A stretch of DNA of 64,000 bases from positions 1 through 64,000 of the forward strand of contig NZ_JAGGPR010000017.1 of the NCBI RefSeq assembly GCF_018613695.1, given 5' to 3'. A model generated the notes under the pieces. It searched no databases. It worked only from the letters and a program-made list of their open reading frames with translations, and was not told where the DNA came from. Source of the DNA: Arthrobacter sp. ISL-95. GTDB lineage: Bacteria; Actinomycetota; Actinomycetes; Actinomycetales; Micrococcaceae. Positions 51,755-59,839 of this stretch are shown in pieces (within the stretch, counting starts at the first letter, position 1; each line of letters begins with the position of its first letter). Both the position numbers and the translations under genes were made by a program.

Positions 51755-52534
51755 ATGACTGAAGCAAACACCACTGCACGTGCACAACAGCTGAAAACCC
51801 TCCATGAAGCACCGGAAATCCTGAGTGTGGTCAACGTGTGGGACGCCATCAGTGCCCGCACTGTTGCAGAACTTCCCGAGACGAAAGCCATCGCCACTGC
51901 GGGGCATTCCATTGCCGCAGCCTTTGGCTACGCCGACGGAACCATGCCCTTGGACGTGGCGCTGGACGGAGTGAAGCGAATTGTCGACGCCGTGGATCAC
52001 CCGGTCACCGCAGACCTGGACGATGGCTACGAGAACCCGGCTGAGACCATCCGCCGGGCGATCGGGATCGGCGTGGTTGGTGCAAACGTCGAAGACCGCT
52101 TGCGGCCCTTCGACGAGGCAGTTGCCCGTGTACAGGCGATAATCTCCGCCGCTGCGGACGAAGGTATTGCTTTCCAGTTGAACGCACGCACCGACGCTAT
52201 CGCCCGCGGCGGGGACCGTCCCATCAAGGACAGCATTGAGGACGCCATCGCCAGGGGACGGGCGTTCCTCGACGCCGGTGCGTCGCTGGTGTTCGTGCCC
52301 GGCGCCATGACTCGTGAGGTTATCGAACCGTTGGTTGAGGGCTTGGGACACGGGAAGCTCTCCGTGATCGGCGCACCCGGCGCCCTCCCGGTAACCGAGC
52401 TCCAGGAACTTGGCGTGGCCCGCGTGTCCTATGGTCCGTTCACCCAGCGGGTGGCCCTGCGTGCCCTTCGGGATCTTGCCTCGGACCTCTATGGCTCGGG
52501 TGTGGTCCCTACTGATACACCGGCACTGAACTAG
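51755..52534 (+). CDS. Isocitrate lyase/PEP mutase-family protein
   Basis: 259 residues. TIM-barrel phosphonopyruvate hydrolase/PEP-mutase fold: VVNVWDAISARTVAELPETKAIATAG, HPVTADLDDGYENPAET (metal-binding Asp pair), GVVGANVEDR (conserved Glu-Asp), FQLNARTDAIARGG. Many members cleave 2-methylisocitrate or C-C bonds in related acids, but this short subgroup is mostly uncharacterised. The catalytic KKCGH-type loop of true isocitrate lyases is absent. GGAG lies seven bases before the ATG. Monocistronic, ending at a strong terminator. Confidence 0.88.
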   Translation: MTEANTTARAQQLKTLHEAPEILSVVNVWDAISARTVAELPETKAIATAGHSIAAAFGYADGTMPLDVALDGVKRIVDAVDHPVTADLDDGYENPAETIRRAIGIGVVGANVEDRLRPFDEAVARVQAIISAAADEGIAFQLNARTDAIARGGDRPIKDSIEDAIARGRAFLDAGASLVFVPGAMTREVIEPLVEGLGHGKLSVIGAPGALPVTELQELGVARVSYGPFTQRVALRALRDLASDLYGSGVVPTDTPALN

Positions 52535-52539
52535 TTGAA

Positions 52540-52575
52540 CTGACCGGTCCCGTCTGCGAAGCCGGGACCGGTCAG
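52540..52575. terminator. Bidirectional terminator hairpin
   Basis: CTGACCGGTCCCG (52540-52552) pairs exactly with 52563-52575 across ten bases. It overlaps the stop of the convergent LysR gene and follows the PEP-mutase-family gene by five bases. No clear U-run. Confidence 0.65.
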
Positions 52576-53495
52576 CCGCCCGAACGGGTATCGAACGCAG
52601 CCGCCGATTCCCGGAGCAGGCGGGCCGCCGTGTCCACTGGCAGGCTCGCTGCTTTTCTCCGGTCGAATCGGCGCAGCGCGATGTGCCGGGTCCCCAAACC
52701 GGGAACGTCCAGGATGTCCACTTGATCGTGGACCACTCCCGTCAGTGCCAGGGTGGGCACAATTGCCACCCCCTCCCCGGCAGCCACGAGTGCCAGCGCG
52801 GTGAGGGTGTCGTGGTACTGATGAACAGTCTCAATACGGGTACCTGTCGAGTGGCGTAGTCTTCCGAGCACTGCAGTGTTTGCTGCTGACGGCTCCACTC
52901 CCAGCCACGGCAAGTGAAGGCGGCTCAGGTCGATGTTGTCAGTGCCGAGCAGGCTCCCTGCGGGCACCACGAGCTTCCATGGCTCGTCCAGCAGGGGCTC
53001 CTGCACCATTCCGGCCGCCATTGGACGCTGCTCGGCCGCCGTCGAATCCTGTTCAATCACTACGGCATCGAGCTGCCGTTGACGGAGCAGCCGCATCAGC
53101 GCGGGGAAACCGTCTTCAACAATCTGGATCTGAAGTTGGGGGTACTGGCTGCGCCACTCGGGAAGTCGCGGGATCACCACTGTGCGCATGAAGCTGGTGA
53201 AGCCGCCCACCCGCACCACCCCCGCAATATTGACTTCACTCTGCATCCGGGCTCGGGCAACGTTGAGTGCCCGTTCTATTTCTTCCCCGGCCTCTGCCAT
53301 GGCCAGTCCCGCAGGCGTGAGCACTGAACCTTTAGGGGTTCGCAGGAGTAGGGCCTGACCTGCCTCGTGCTCGAGTTTGCTGAGTTGTTGCGACACTGCG
53401 GACGGTGTAATCCGCAGTTCATCGGCAGCTGCAAGAACGCCGCCGGTGCGGGCAACCGCCAGAAGAACCAGCAACCTGCGGGGGTCCATATCCAT
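52572..53495 (-). CDS. LysR-family transcriptional regulator
   Basis: 307 residues. Winged helix 1-65 (RLLVLLAVARTGGVLAAADELRITPSAVSQQLSKLEHEAG), effector domain from about 90 (VVRVGGFTSFMRTVVIPRLPEWRSQYPQLQIQIVEDG). ATG at 53495 with AGGAG eight bases upstream. Divergent from a small membrane protein gene; a clean dyad covers its own start. Likely regulates itself and the divergent gene. Ligand unknown. Confidence 0.93.
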   Translation of the reverse strand: MDMDPRRLLVLLAVARTGGVLAAADELRITPSAVSQQLSKLEHEAGQALLLRTPKGSVLTPAGLAMAEAGEEIERALNVARARMQSEVNIAGVVRVGGFTSFMRTVVIPRLPEWRSQYPQLQIQIVEDGFPALMRLLRQRQLDAVVIEQDSTAAEQRPMAAGMVQEPLLDEPWKLVVPAGSLLGTDNIDLSRLHLPWLGVEPSAANTAVLGRLRHSTGTRIETVHQYHDTLTALALVAAGEGVAIVPTLALTGVVHDQVDILDVPGLGTRHIALRRFDRRKAASLPVDTAARLLRESAAAFDTRSGG

Positions 53496-53516
53496 GTTAA
53501 GCGCTCCTAAACATGG
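53492..53516. promoter_or_regulatory. Operator candidate over the LysR start codon
   Basis: CCATGTT, eleven bases, AACATGG: a perfect dyad that covers the LysR ribosome site and start codon. LysR boxes are typically a dyad with an 11-base core spacing, so self-repression is plausible. Confidence 0.5.
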
Positions 53517-53677
53517 GATTCAGAATAATGCAATTGAACTAAAGGGGTTTCCTCCCTCAATATTGACTCACAAGCACGATTCAGTCACGCAGCATCGACC
53601 CCCGAATCAAGCACCCATCCTGGACCTCACGCCGCCCGACGGCTTCGTCAGGATGCCCAAATCCTGAAAGGACTCCC

Positions 53678-54010
53678 ATGGAACTGCTGTTCGAAATTGC
53701 CGGTTGGACCGGCGCAGTGGCAATGCTCGGCGGCTACATGGCGGTGTCCATGGGGTGGTTGCAGGCGGGCAGCACTTTCCAGACCGTCAATCTTTTTGGT
53801 TCCTGTGCCTTCATCATCAACGGCACGCTCCACGGAGCCTGGCCGTCCGTAGTGACCAACGTGGCCTGGTTCTTGATCTCAGCCCTGGCTCTTCTGCGGA
53901 TGAGGGCCAAGCTTCGGCCTGCGGGGGTTGCCGCCGAGGCTCAAGAGAGTCTCTCACTTGTCCCGGACACTGCCGCCCAGGTCATCGTCACGGCCGCCCG
54001 CTGCGCGTAG
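53678..54010 (+). CDS. Small membrane protein, CBU_0592-like
   Basis: 110 residues. Three hydrophobic helices: EIAGWTGAVAMLGGYMAVSMG, TVNLFGSCAFIINGTLHGAW, SVVTNVAWFLISALALLRM. The pattern G-W-x-G, then NLFGS, then W-P-S-V-V-T-N-V-A-W matches the CBU_0592 family of small bacterial membrane proteins of unknown role. AAAGGA lies six bases before the ATG. The C-terminal 40 residues are not membrane-embedded. Divergent from the LysR gene, which may control it. Confidence 0.75.
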   Translation: MELLFEIAGWTGAVAMLGGYMAVSMGWLQAGSTFQTVNLFGSCAFIINGTLHGAWPSVVTNVAWFLISALALLRMRAKLRPAGVAAEAQESLSLVPDTAAQVIVTAARCA

Positions 54011-54050
54011 CCGGCCTACCGCGCATAGCGGGCTCACGAGGAACTGTCGG

Positions 54051-54251
54051 TCAGTCCACAAACTCCGATTGCGTCTCGATGAAGTCCCAATCCGCGCCGG
54101 TCAACACGCCACTGACCTTGTCCGGATGGGGTCCGCCTGCTTCGGCAATATGCTGTACTACCTGCAGCGGCAATTCATCGGCCCGCAGGTTTTCGCGCAG
54201 CCACTCTTTACTGTCCAGGTGCAGATCGAGCCACCACATGAAGATTTCCAT
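54051..54251 (-). CDS. Small hypothetical protein, 66 aa
   Basis: Function not recognised. A good ribosome site (AAAGGTGG) precedes the ATG at 54251; GTG three bases earlier is less likely. Sequence is acidic and helical (LDLHLDSKEWLRENLRADELPLQVVQHI), ending in a possible second helix. Divergent from the stress-protein gene. Soluble and cytosolic by composition. Confidence 0.6.
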   Translation of the reverse strand: MEIFMWWLDLHLDSKEWLRENLRADELPLQVVQHIAEAGGPHPDKVSGVLTGADWDFIETQSEFVD

Positions 54252-54384
54252 CACGGACCACCTTTCTTCGGGTTAACGGTAGGCCGGGACTAGGGTCTCT
54301 ACAAGTCTCCACGGCCGCTTGCTTTATCCCAACAGATGCGCCAACACGCTGTTCAAGCACACGCCGCAGAGCAACAATAGGGAT

Positions 54385-54891
54385 ATGGCTGCGGAAGGCT
54401 TCAGCGGACGGATTCCCTTGGTTGTAGGCGTGTTGCCGGACCAGCATGTGGAGGTCCTGCAGACTGCCCGGACCTTGGCCGAACAACTCGGAGTGCCCCT
54501 GGTTTGCGCTTATGTGGACGAGGCCAGCTACCTCGTGGAGTGGGATCCTTCGCGCGAAACACACCGGATGTCCCTGCACCCCGAAAAGGATGATGAGGAC
54601 GTCGCGGCCGTCCGGGGCGACTTGGGTAAGGCAATAGCGGAGGCCATGGACGGCGGCACGGCAGATTGGACGTTGCGCCTGCTCGCGGGCGATCCTGCGC
54701 GGGCACTGGGCCGCTTGGCCTCCGATATCGACGCCTCAATGATCATCGTTGGGTCTCCCGAGCCTGGCCTGGGGCACCGTATTTCCGAAGCCCTGAACGG
54801 CTCAGTGGCGGCTTGGCTGAGTCATCACCAACGGCGCCCGGTGCTGATTGTGCCCCAAAAAAAGAGCCACGAAGCGGCCCATAAAAACTAA
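54385..54891 (+). CDS. Universal stress protein family member
   Basis: 168 residues. UspA fold: PLVVGVLPDQHVEVLQTARTLAEQLGVPLVCAYV, then SMIIVGSPEPGLGHRISEALNGSVAAWLSHHQRRPVLIVPQ, which includes the family's ATP-binding-type G-x2-G-x9-GS pattern (here GSPEPGLGHRISEALNGS, recognisably similar). The ATG at 54385 has only a short AGGG close upstream. Role is stress endurance; specific trigger not known. Followed by a hairpin region with a likely terminator. Confidence 0.85.
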   Translation: MAAEGFSGRIPLVVGVLPDQHVEVLQTARTLAEQLGVPLVCAYVDEASYLVEWDPSRETHRMSLHPEKDDEDVAAVRGDLGKAIAEAMDGGTADWTLRLLAGDPARALGRLASDIDASMIIVGSPEPGLGHRISEALNGSVAAWLSHHQRRPVLIVPQKKSHEAAHKN

Positions 54892-54950
54892 AGCGAAAGT
54901 ACTTATTCGTGGTGGTGGCAAAGGCGTCCCACGGCACGTAGAGTAATTAC

Positions 54951-55029
54951 TGCAGGACGGCGAAAGCTCCTGCTCAAAGACCGCTCCGGAGTGCGTATCC
55001 CCCAATAACGCACTCCGGAGCTCTTTGTT
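54951..55029 (+). ncRNA. Candidate small structured RNA
   Basis: Two hairpins in line, GCAGGA/TCCTGC (54952-54973) and a long stem at 54983-55021 ending in a T-rich run, with a possible -10 box TAGAGT at 54939. The loop of the second hairpin carries five C residues, slightly like actinobacterial 6C RNAs. It could equally be the 3' UTR of the stress-protein gene. Confidence 0.3.
54983..55029 (+). terminator. Intrinsic terminator
   Basis: GCTCCGGAGTGCG (54983-54995) pairs exactly with 55009-55021, flanked by AAAGA and TCTTTG, so the stem is extended and ends in a T-run. Confidence 0.8.
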
Positions 55030-55045
55030 TAAGCGACGCTCGGAA

Positions 55046-55148
55046 CCGTGCCGCCACCACTTCTTTTGACACGACGACAGCCCCGACACACCGTTTGTTC
55101 AGGCGTGTCGGGGCCGTTGTCATTTCATAGTGGGTGGTGGCGGTGCGG
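55046..55148. repeat. 103-bp palindrome, family B copy 1
   Basis: Arms CCGTGCCGCCACCAC (55046-55060) and GTGGTGGCGGTGCGG (55134-55148). Inside, 55073-55089 pairs with 55105-55121 at 15 of 17 positions. An element with the same arms and the same length lies at 63603-63705. Together with the RNA hairpins, it fills the 319-base gap 54892-55210. Confidence 0.8.
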
Positions 55149-55210
55149 CTCGCGGGAAGAGCACGACGCCGTCACCCGGCTTGGGTGCCCGAGGGTCAGG
55201 TTCTGCGTTG

Positions 55211-56049
55211 TCAGGCAACCGGTTCGACGATGGGTAGATAGTGCTCAGGACGCCGGTGATGGCTGAAATTGAAGACGTCCCTCCGGTACCGGGTCACCAT
55301 GTCCAGATCGATTTCAGCAGTAACAAGCTCGTCTCCTAGAGTCTTGGCTGCCGCCACAATCTCACCGGACGGCGCGATTATCGCGCTTCCGCCAATCTGG
55401 CTCACACCCTCTTCCGTGCCGGCTTTGGCCGTCCCTATAACCCACATTGAATTCTGGTACGCGCCTGCTTGCATAGACAGGTGATTCTGGAAATCAGTGA
55501 GGTCATTGGACTCGCTGAGATGCGGAGTGGTTGTGGGAGTGTTGTAGCCAAGACAGACAAGCTCTGCTCCCCGAAGAGCAAGTACTCTGTATGTTTCCGC
55601 CCAACGACGGTCGTTGCAGATGGCCAGCCCGATTTTTGTATCCCGCCAGGGCTGCACCCCAAACCCCAGATCTCCCACCTCGAAGTACCTCTTTTCAAGG
55701 TTCTGAAAGGGAGCACCTTCTTGAATGGTCTCGAAACCCGGCAGGTGGATCTTGCGGTAGCGATGAATAACGTCACCGTGTTCGTCTACCAATGCCGCCG
55801 TATTGAACGAGCGGTGGTCTGCAGTCCGTTCCGCGTATTTTCATAAAAAGTATCGAGTTCATCGGCGTCTTCAACCAGCCAGTGCGGGAAAAAAGGGGTC
55901 AAAGCCGCCTCTGGGAAAACCACGAGCTTAGTGCCATCTGCCGCCGCGGTCTCAAGCATTTTTATGAGACGGGCAAGGGTTTCAGGACGGGTTTCGGTCA
56001 AGGGCACTGGACCAAGCTGCGCCGCGGAAACGATGATTCGTCTGGTCAT
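55211..56049 (-). pseudogene. N-carbamoyl-D-amino-acid amidohydrolase, inactivated by deletion and frameshift
   Basis: The nitrilase-fold frame breaks between 55815 and 55835. The N-terminal part (from the ATG at 56049) has the catalytic Glu in LVVFPEAALTPFFPHW and reaches FYENT. The C-terminal part has the catalytic Lys in YRKIHLPG and the Cys in AICNDRRW. Compared with intact N-carbamoylases, about 38 residues (GPV...GYAEL...FNT) are replaced by 32 bases, an apparent loss of about 82 bases that also shifts the frame. It would hydrolyse N-carbamoyl-D-amino acids if whole. The surrounding D-amino-acid-like gene set makes the decay notable. Confidence 0.88.
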
Positions 56050-56128
56050 TGGACATCACTCTCTTTGAATAGGTTTGAGCGGTTTGTGGGTGTCGCCCAA
56101 GGGTGGATGTCGTGCAGCTGGCGCTACT

Positions 56129-57520
56129 TCACCTCACGAACGTGTACAGCAGGGCTGCCATCCCGAAGCCCACAATGGAGAGCACGGTTTCCAGGACCGT
56201 CCAGGTCTTGAGGGTGTCCTTGACTGACATGTTGAAGTACTTGGAGATGATCCAGAATCCGCCGTCGTTCACGTGGCTGGCGATGATGGAGCCGGAGGAA
56301 ATGGCCACAACGATCAATGCGAGCTGTGGCTGCGAGTAGCCGGAGGCAAGGCTGGGGGCCAGGATGCCGCCGGTGGTCACGATCGCTACGGTGGCCGAGC
56401 CCTGGGCGATGCGCATGCCGGCGCTGATCACGAAGGCGGAGAGGATGATCGGAAGGCCGGCCTGGGAGAGTGAGTCTGCCACGGCCTTGCCTACGCCGGT
56501 GGCCGAGAGGACTGCGCCGAAGAACGCGCCGGCACCTACAACCAGCAGGATCATGCCCACGGGGCGCAGCGAGGAACCGGTGATTTCACTGAGTTCAGCG
56601 GAAGTCATTCCACGGCGGATTCCCAGGAGCCACATGGCAATGAGCACGGCGACGGTCAGTGCGATAGCGGGGTTGCCGAAGAACTGGAGGATGTCGCGGA
56701 AGGTGCCTGCTGGAGCGAAGATGTTGCCGAACGTGCCGCCGAGGATGAGGATCATGGGCAACCCGATGGCCAGCAGAACCAGCCCGATGGACGGCTCGTT
56801 GCCCTTGGCTTGATCCGCTTCAGGAACGATCCTGTCCTCCGGAACGGAAACCATGACGCGCTTGCCGATGTACGTACCCCACAGGATGCCCGAAGCGAAC
56901 CATGCGGGGATGCCGCAAATGAGGCCCATGAGGATGATCCAGCCGAGGTCCACGCCGAACAGTCCGGCCGCTGCAACGGGGCCGGGGTGCGGCGGAAGGA
57001 AGGCGTGTGTCACAGAGAGGCCGGCCAGCAGCGGCAGCGCGTACAGGGCCAGTGACTTGCCGCCACGGATCGCGGCAACATAGACCAACGGCGCCAGGAC
57101 GAAGATGCCGATGTCGAAGAACACCGGGATACCCAGCACGAAGCCGGTGATGCCCATGGCAAGAGGGGTGCCCTTTTCACCGAAGATCTTCACGAGCCTT
57201 CCGAGCAGCACCTCGGCGCCGCCGGACCGTTCCAGGATGGCACCCAGGACAGTGCCGAGCCCGATGATCACCGTGATGTGGCCCAGGATGCCGGCAAAGC
57301 CTTTTTCAATCAGGGCGTCGCTGCTCTTGGTGGCTGAGCCCACCAAGGCTTCCACGGAGATCCCGCCCACCAGAGCCACGATCACACCGGTTCCCACCAG
57401 GGCGATGAACGGTTCGAGCTTAACCTTGATGATCAGGAAGAGCAGAAGGGCGATGCCGGCGCCTGCGAGGAGGAGCAGGCCGGCGGTATCGTGCCGCAGC
57501 CATTCGAGAAATTCATTCAT
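56129..57520 (-). CDS. GntP-family sugar acid/gluconate permease
   Basis: 463 residues, about 12-14 membrane segments. GntP marks: LEPFIALVGTGVIVALVGGISVEALV, HITVIIGLGTVLGAILERSGGAE, PVFFDIGIFVLAPLVYVAA, HAFLPPHPGPVAAAGLFGVD and IASHVNDGGFWIISKYF. The family imports gluconate, related aldonates and D-serine by proton symport. In this cluster it likely imports an amino-aldonate such as D-glucosaminate. It lies 23 bases after the KDPG aldolase gene, the last intact gene of the minus-strand unit. Confidence 0.93.
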   Translation of the reverse strand: MNEFLEWLRHDTAGLLLLAGAGIALLLFLIIKVKLEPFIALVGTGVIVALVGGISVEALVGSATKSSDALIEKGFAGILGHITVIIGLGTVLGAILERSGGAEVLLGRLVKIFGEKGTPLAMGITGFVLGIPVFFDIGIFVLAPLVYVAAIRGGKSLALYALPLLAGLSVTHAFLPPHPGPVAAAGLFGVDLGWIILMGLICGIPAWFASGILWGTYIGKRVMVSVPEDRIVPEADQAKGNEPSIGLVLLAIGLPMILILGGTFGNIFAPAGTFRDILQFFGNPAIALTVAVLIAMWLLGIRRGMTSAELSEITGSSLRPVGMILLVVGAGAFFGAVLSATGVGKAVADSLSQAGLPIILSAFVISAGMRIAQGSATVAIVTTGGILAPSLASGYSQPQLALIVVAISSGSIIASHVNDGGFWIISKYFNMSVKDTLKTWTVLETVLSIVGFGMAALLYTFVR

Positions 57521-57543
57521 GGACGTTTCTTTCTGGGTGAGTC

Positions 57544-58179
57544 CTACTTGAGGGTGCCGGTGAAGGCTGCGGCACGGGCCGCGATGTCTGCCCAGTCACC
57601 TGCAGCAACTGCCGCGGGCGGAACTACGCTGGTGCCGCAGCAGACTGCGGCAGCACCGGCGTCGAGGTAGCTCTTGGCGTTGGAGGCGTCTATGCCTCCC
57701 GAAGGCAGCAAGCGGATCCCCGGGTAGGGGCCCTGCAGGTCCTTCAAGTACGCCGGTCCGAGCTGTCGGGCGGGAAAAATTTTGACGGCGGCGGACCCCA
57801 GGTCCAGGGCCTGCGCCACCTCGGTAGGGGTCATGGCGCCGAGGCTGAACGGGATGCCTGCGGCTACTGCGACGGCGGCGACCTCTGGCCTGAGGCCCGG
57901 CGTCACCAGGAACTGCGCGCCGGCGTCGATCGCTGCGCGGGCTTGGTCGGCGGTCATCACAGTGCCGATTCCGACGGCGGCGCCGTGTTCTGCTGCCGTG
58001 TCCGCGGCGCGCTGCACGTGCTTGAGCACATCCGGGGTGGTGAACGTCAGTTCGACGCTGCGGATACCGCCGTCTGCCAGTGCCCGGCAGAGGTCAGCGG
58101 CGTCCGTGATGGACGGGGCACGGACCACGGCCAGGGTACGGTCGGCTTCGAGCTGCTGGAGGAATTGTTCGGGGGTCAT
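57544..58179 (-). CDS. eda: 2-dehydro-3-deoxy-6-phosphogluconate (KDPG)/KHG aldolase
   Basis: 211 residues. Class I aldolase; splits KDPG to pyruvate and glyceraldehyde 3-phosphate. ALADGGIRSVELTFTTPD, GAAVGIGTVMTADQARAAIDAGAQFLVTPG (Glu/Thr region) and AVKIFPARQLGPAYLKDLQGPYP, in which the Schiff-base Lys is the K in VKIFPA. ATGA overlap with the deacylase stop gives translational coupling. With the kinase across the divergent promoter it completes KDG catabolism. Confidence 0.93.
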   Translation of the reverse strand: MTPEQFLQQLEADRTLAVVRAPSITDAADLCRALADGGIRSVELTFTTPDVLKHVQRAADTAAEHGAAVGIGTVMTADQARAAIDAGAQFLVTPGLRPEVAAVAVAAGIPFSLGAMTPTEVAQALDLGSAAVKIFPARQLGPAYLKDLQGPYPGIRLLPSGGIDASNAKSYLDAGAAAVCCGTSVVPPAAVAAGDWADIAARAAAFTGTLK

Positions 58180-59831
58180 GATTGTCCTTCTCTGGTGAGG
58201 CCGTCGCTGCTGCGGCGAAGGGCACGGCCGGTGCGGGCGCCGGTGGGCTTGCCGCCGTCGATCGCTGCCGTGCCGTTGACGAAGACGTACTGGATGCCGC
58301 TGGCGGCCTGGCGTGGGTTCTCAAAAGTGGCTTCATCGCGGACGGTTTCCGGATCAAAGAGCACGACGTCGGCGGCGAACCCTTCGCGGACAAGTCCCCT
58401 GTTGTGGAGCTTGAGCCGCGCGGCGGGACGGCCACTGAGGTGATGGACCATTTCCTCGAGGCTCAACAGTCCGAGGTCCCGTGAATAGTGGCCGAGGTAG
58501 CGCGGGAACGTGCCCCAAGCGCGAGGGTGTGGCTTGGCGCCAACCAGGAGCCCGTCACTGCCGCCGGTGTGGGTGCGGTGCTTCATGATGGCCTGGACGT
58601 TTTCCTCGTGGCCCACGTGCTGGAGGATGCCGGTGCCCAGGCGGTCTTTGGTGAGGATCTGCGCGAACACGTCGAAGGGCTCGCACCCGGTTGTGGAGGC
58701 GATGTCCCGGATGGTCTTGCCCACGTAGCCTGCGAGCGCTGCGTTCTGGACTCCACTGATTTCCAGGGTGTCCCACTCGGCAACCACGCCGTGGCAGCCG
58801 TCGGAGCCGTAGATCTCCACGGATTCGCGGATGCGTGCGCGGGTTACCGGGTCTGCCAGGCGCGCCAGTGTGGCCTCGGTTCCGCCGGATGACGCCCAGC
58901 TCGGCAGGATCGCGCTCAAGGTGGTGGCCCCGGGGAGGTACGGGTAGGTGTCCAAGGTGATGTCCACGCCTTCATCGAGGGCGGAATCGATCAGCTCCAG
59001 GAGTTCCCCGGCCCGGCCCTTGTTTTCCGCGAAGTTCATGGTGGCGTGGGATAGGTGGAGGGCGCAGCCGGTGTCGCGGCTGAGCTCGATCATCTCGGCG
59101 TAGGCACCCAATGCGCCCTTGCCGTAGGAGCGGTGGTGTGGTGCGTAGAAACCGCCCAGTTCGCCCACGGCCCGGCAGAGACCAGCGAGTTCCTCGGTCT
59201 GTGCGTACATTCCCGGGGTGTAGGTGAGGCCTGAGGACATTCCCACGGCGCCCTCTTCCATGGCCGCGCGGATTACGTCCTGCATCTGCTGCTGTTGCTC
59301 CGGCGTGGGGTCACCTTCGGCGAAGCCCATCACCATGGCCCGGACGGTTCCCTGGGGAACGAGGTAGGCGGCGTTGGTGGCGATTCGGCCTCCGTCCTTC
59401 ACCGCGTCCAGCCGGTCGAGGTACTCCCCCACGCTTCGCCAATTCCAGTCAAAATCGGCCGGGTTGTCGTTCCAACCGGCGATCTTCTCGCGGACACCCG
59501 CCAACGTGGCATCGTCCACCGGCGCGTAAGACAGACCGTCCTGGCCCAGCAATTCCGTGGTGACACCCTGGCTGAGCTTGGCGTAGTGATCCCTGGTAAT
59601 CAGCAGCTGGAGGTCGGAGTGCGCGTGCATGTCGATGAAGCCGGGGCTCAAGACCAGGTCTGTGGCGTCGATGACGCGGTCGGCACCGGTTTCCACCGCG
59701 GCAGAACCAGCGGTGAGAGTTCCGGCATCGGCGACGACGGCAATCACCGCGCCGTCCAGCAGGACGTCCGCACGGCGGCGGTCCGCTCCGGTTCCATCCA
59801 CCAAGGTGGCATTGCTGATGAGGGTCTTCAT
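58176..59831 (-). CDS. N-acyl-D-amino-acid deacylase-like amidohydrolase
   Basis: 551 residues, amidohydrolase superfamily, D-aminoacylase group. Metal-binding HAHSD is in SPGFIDMHAHSDLQLL; later ligands are ALHLSHATMNF and the GGSDGLLVG aspartate. In known D-aminoacylases a bridging Cys appears in a GNCG motif; here the same place reads GQDG, so the metal site must differ. Substrate is not certain; given the neighbours an N-acyl-D-glucosaminate is plausible, as is an N-acyl-D-amino acid. AGGA lies eight bases before the ATG. It follows the PLP enzyme gene by eight bases. Confidence 0.88.
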   Translation of the reverse strand: MKTLISNATLVDGTGADRRRADVLLDGAVIAVVADAGTLTAGSAAVETGADRVIDATDLVLSPGFIDMHAHSDLQLLITRDHYAKLSQGVTTELLGQDGLSYAPVDDATLAGVREKIAGWNDNPADFDWNWRSVGEYLDRLDAVKDGGRIATNAAYLVPQGTVRAMVMGFAEGDPTPEQQQQMQDVIRAAMEEGAVGMSSGLTYTPGMYAQTEELAGLCRAVGELGGFYAPHHRSYGKGALGAYAEMIELSRDTGCALHLSHATMNFAENKGRAGELLELIDSALDEGVDITLDTYPYLPGATTLSAILPSWASSGGTEATLARLADPVTRARIRESVEIYGSDGCHGVVAEWDTLEISGVQNAALAGYVGKTIRDIASTTGCEPFDVFAQILTKDRLGTGILQHVGHEENVQAIMKHRTHTGGSDGLLVGAKPHPRAWGTFPRYLGHYSRDLGLLSLEEMVHHLSGRPAARLKLHNRGLVREGFAADVVLFDPETVRDEATFENPRQAASGIQYVFVNGTAAIDGGKPTGARTGRALRRSSDGLTREGQS

Positions 59832-59839
59832 GGTTGGTC

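Noticed and set aside
54983..55021. 6C RNA called outright
   Set aside because: Only one C-run of five residues is present, whereas the family has C-runs in two hairpins; kept only as a low-confidence RNA.
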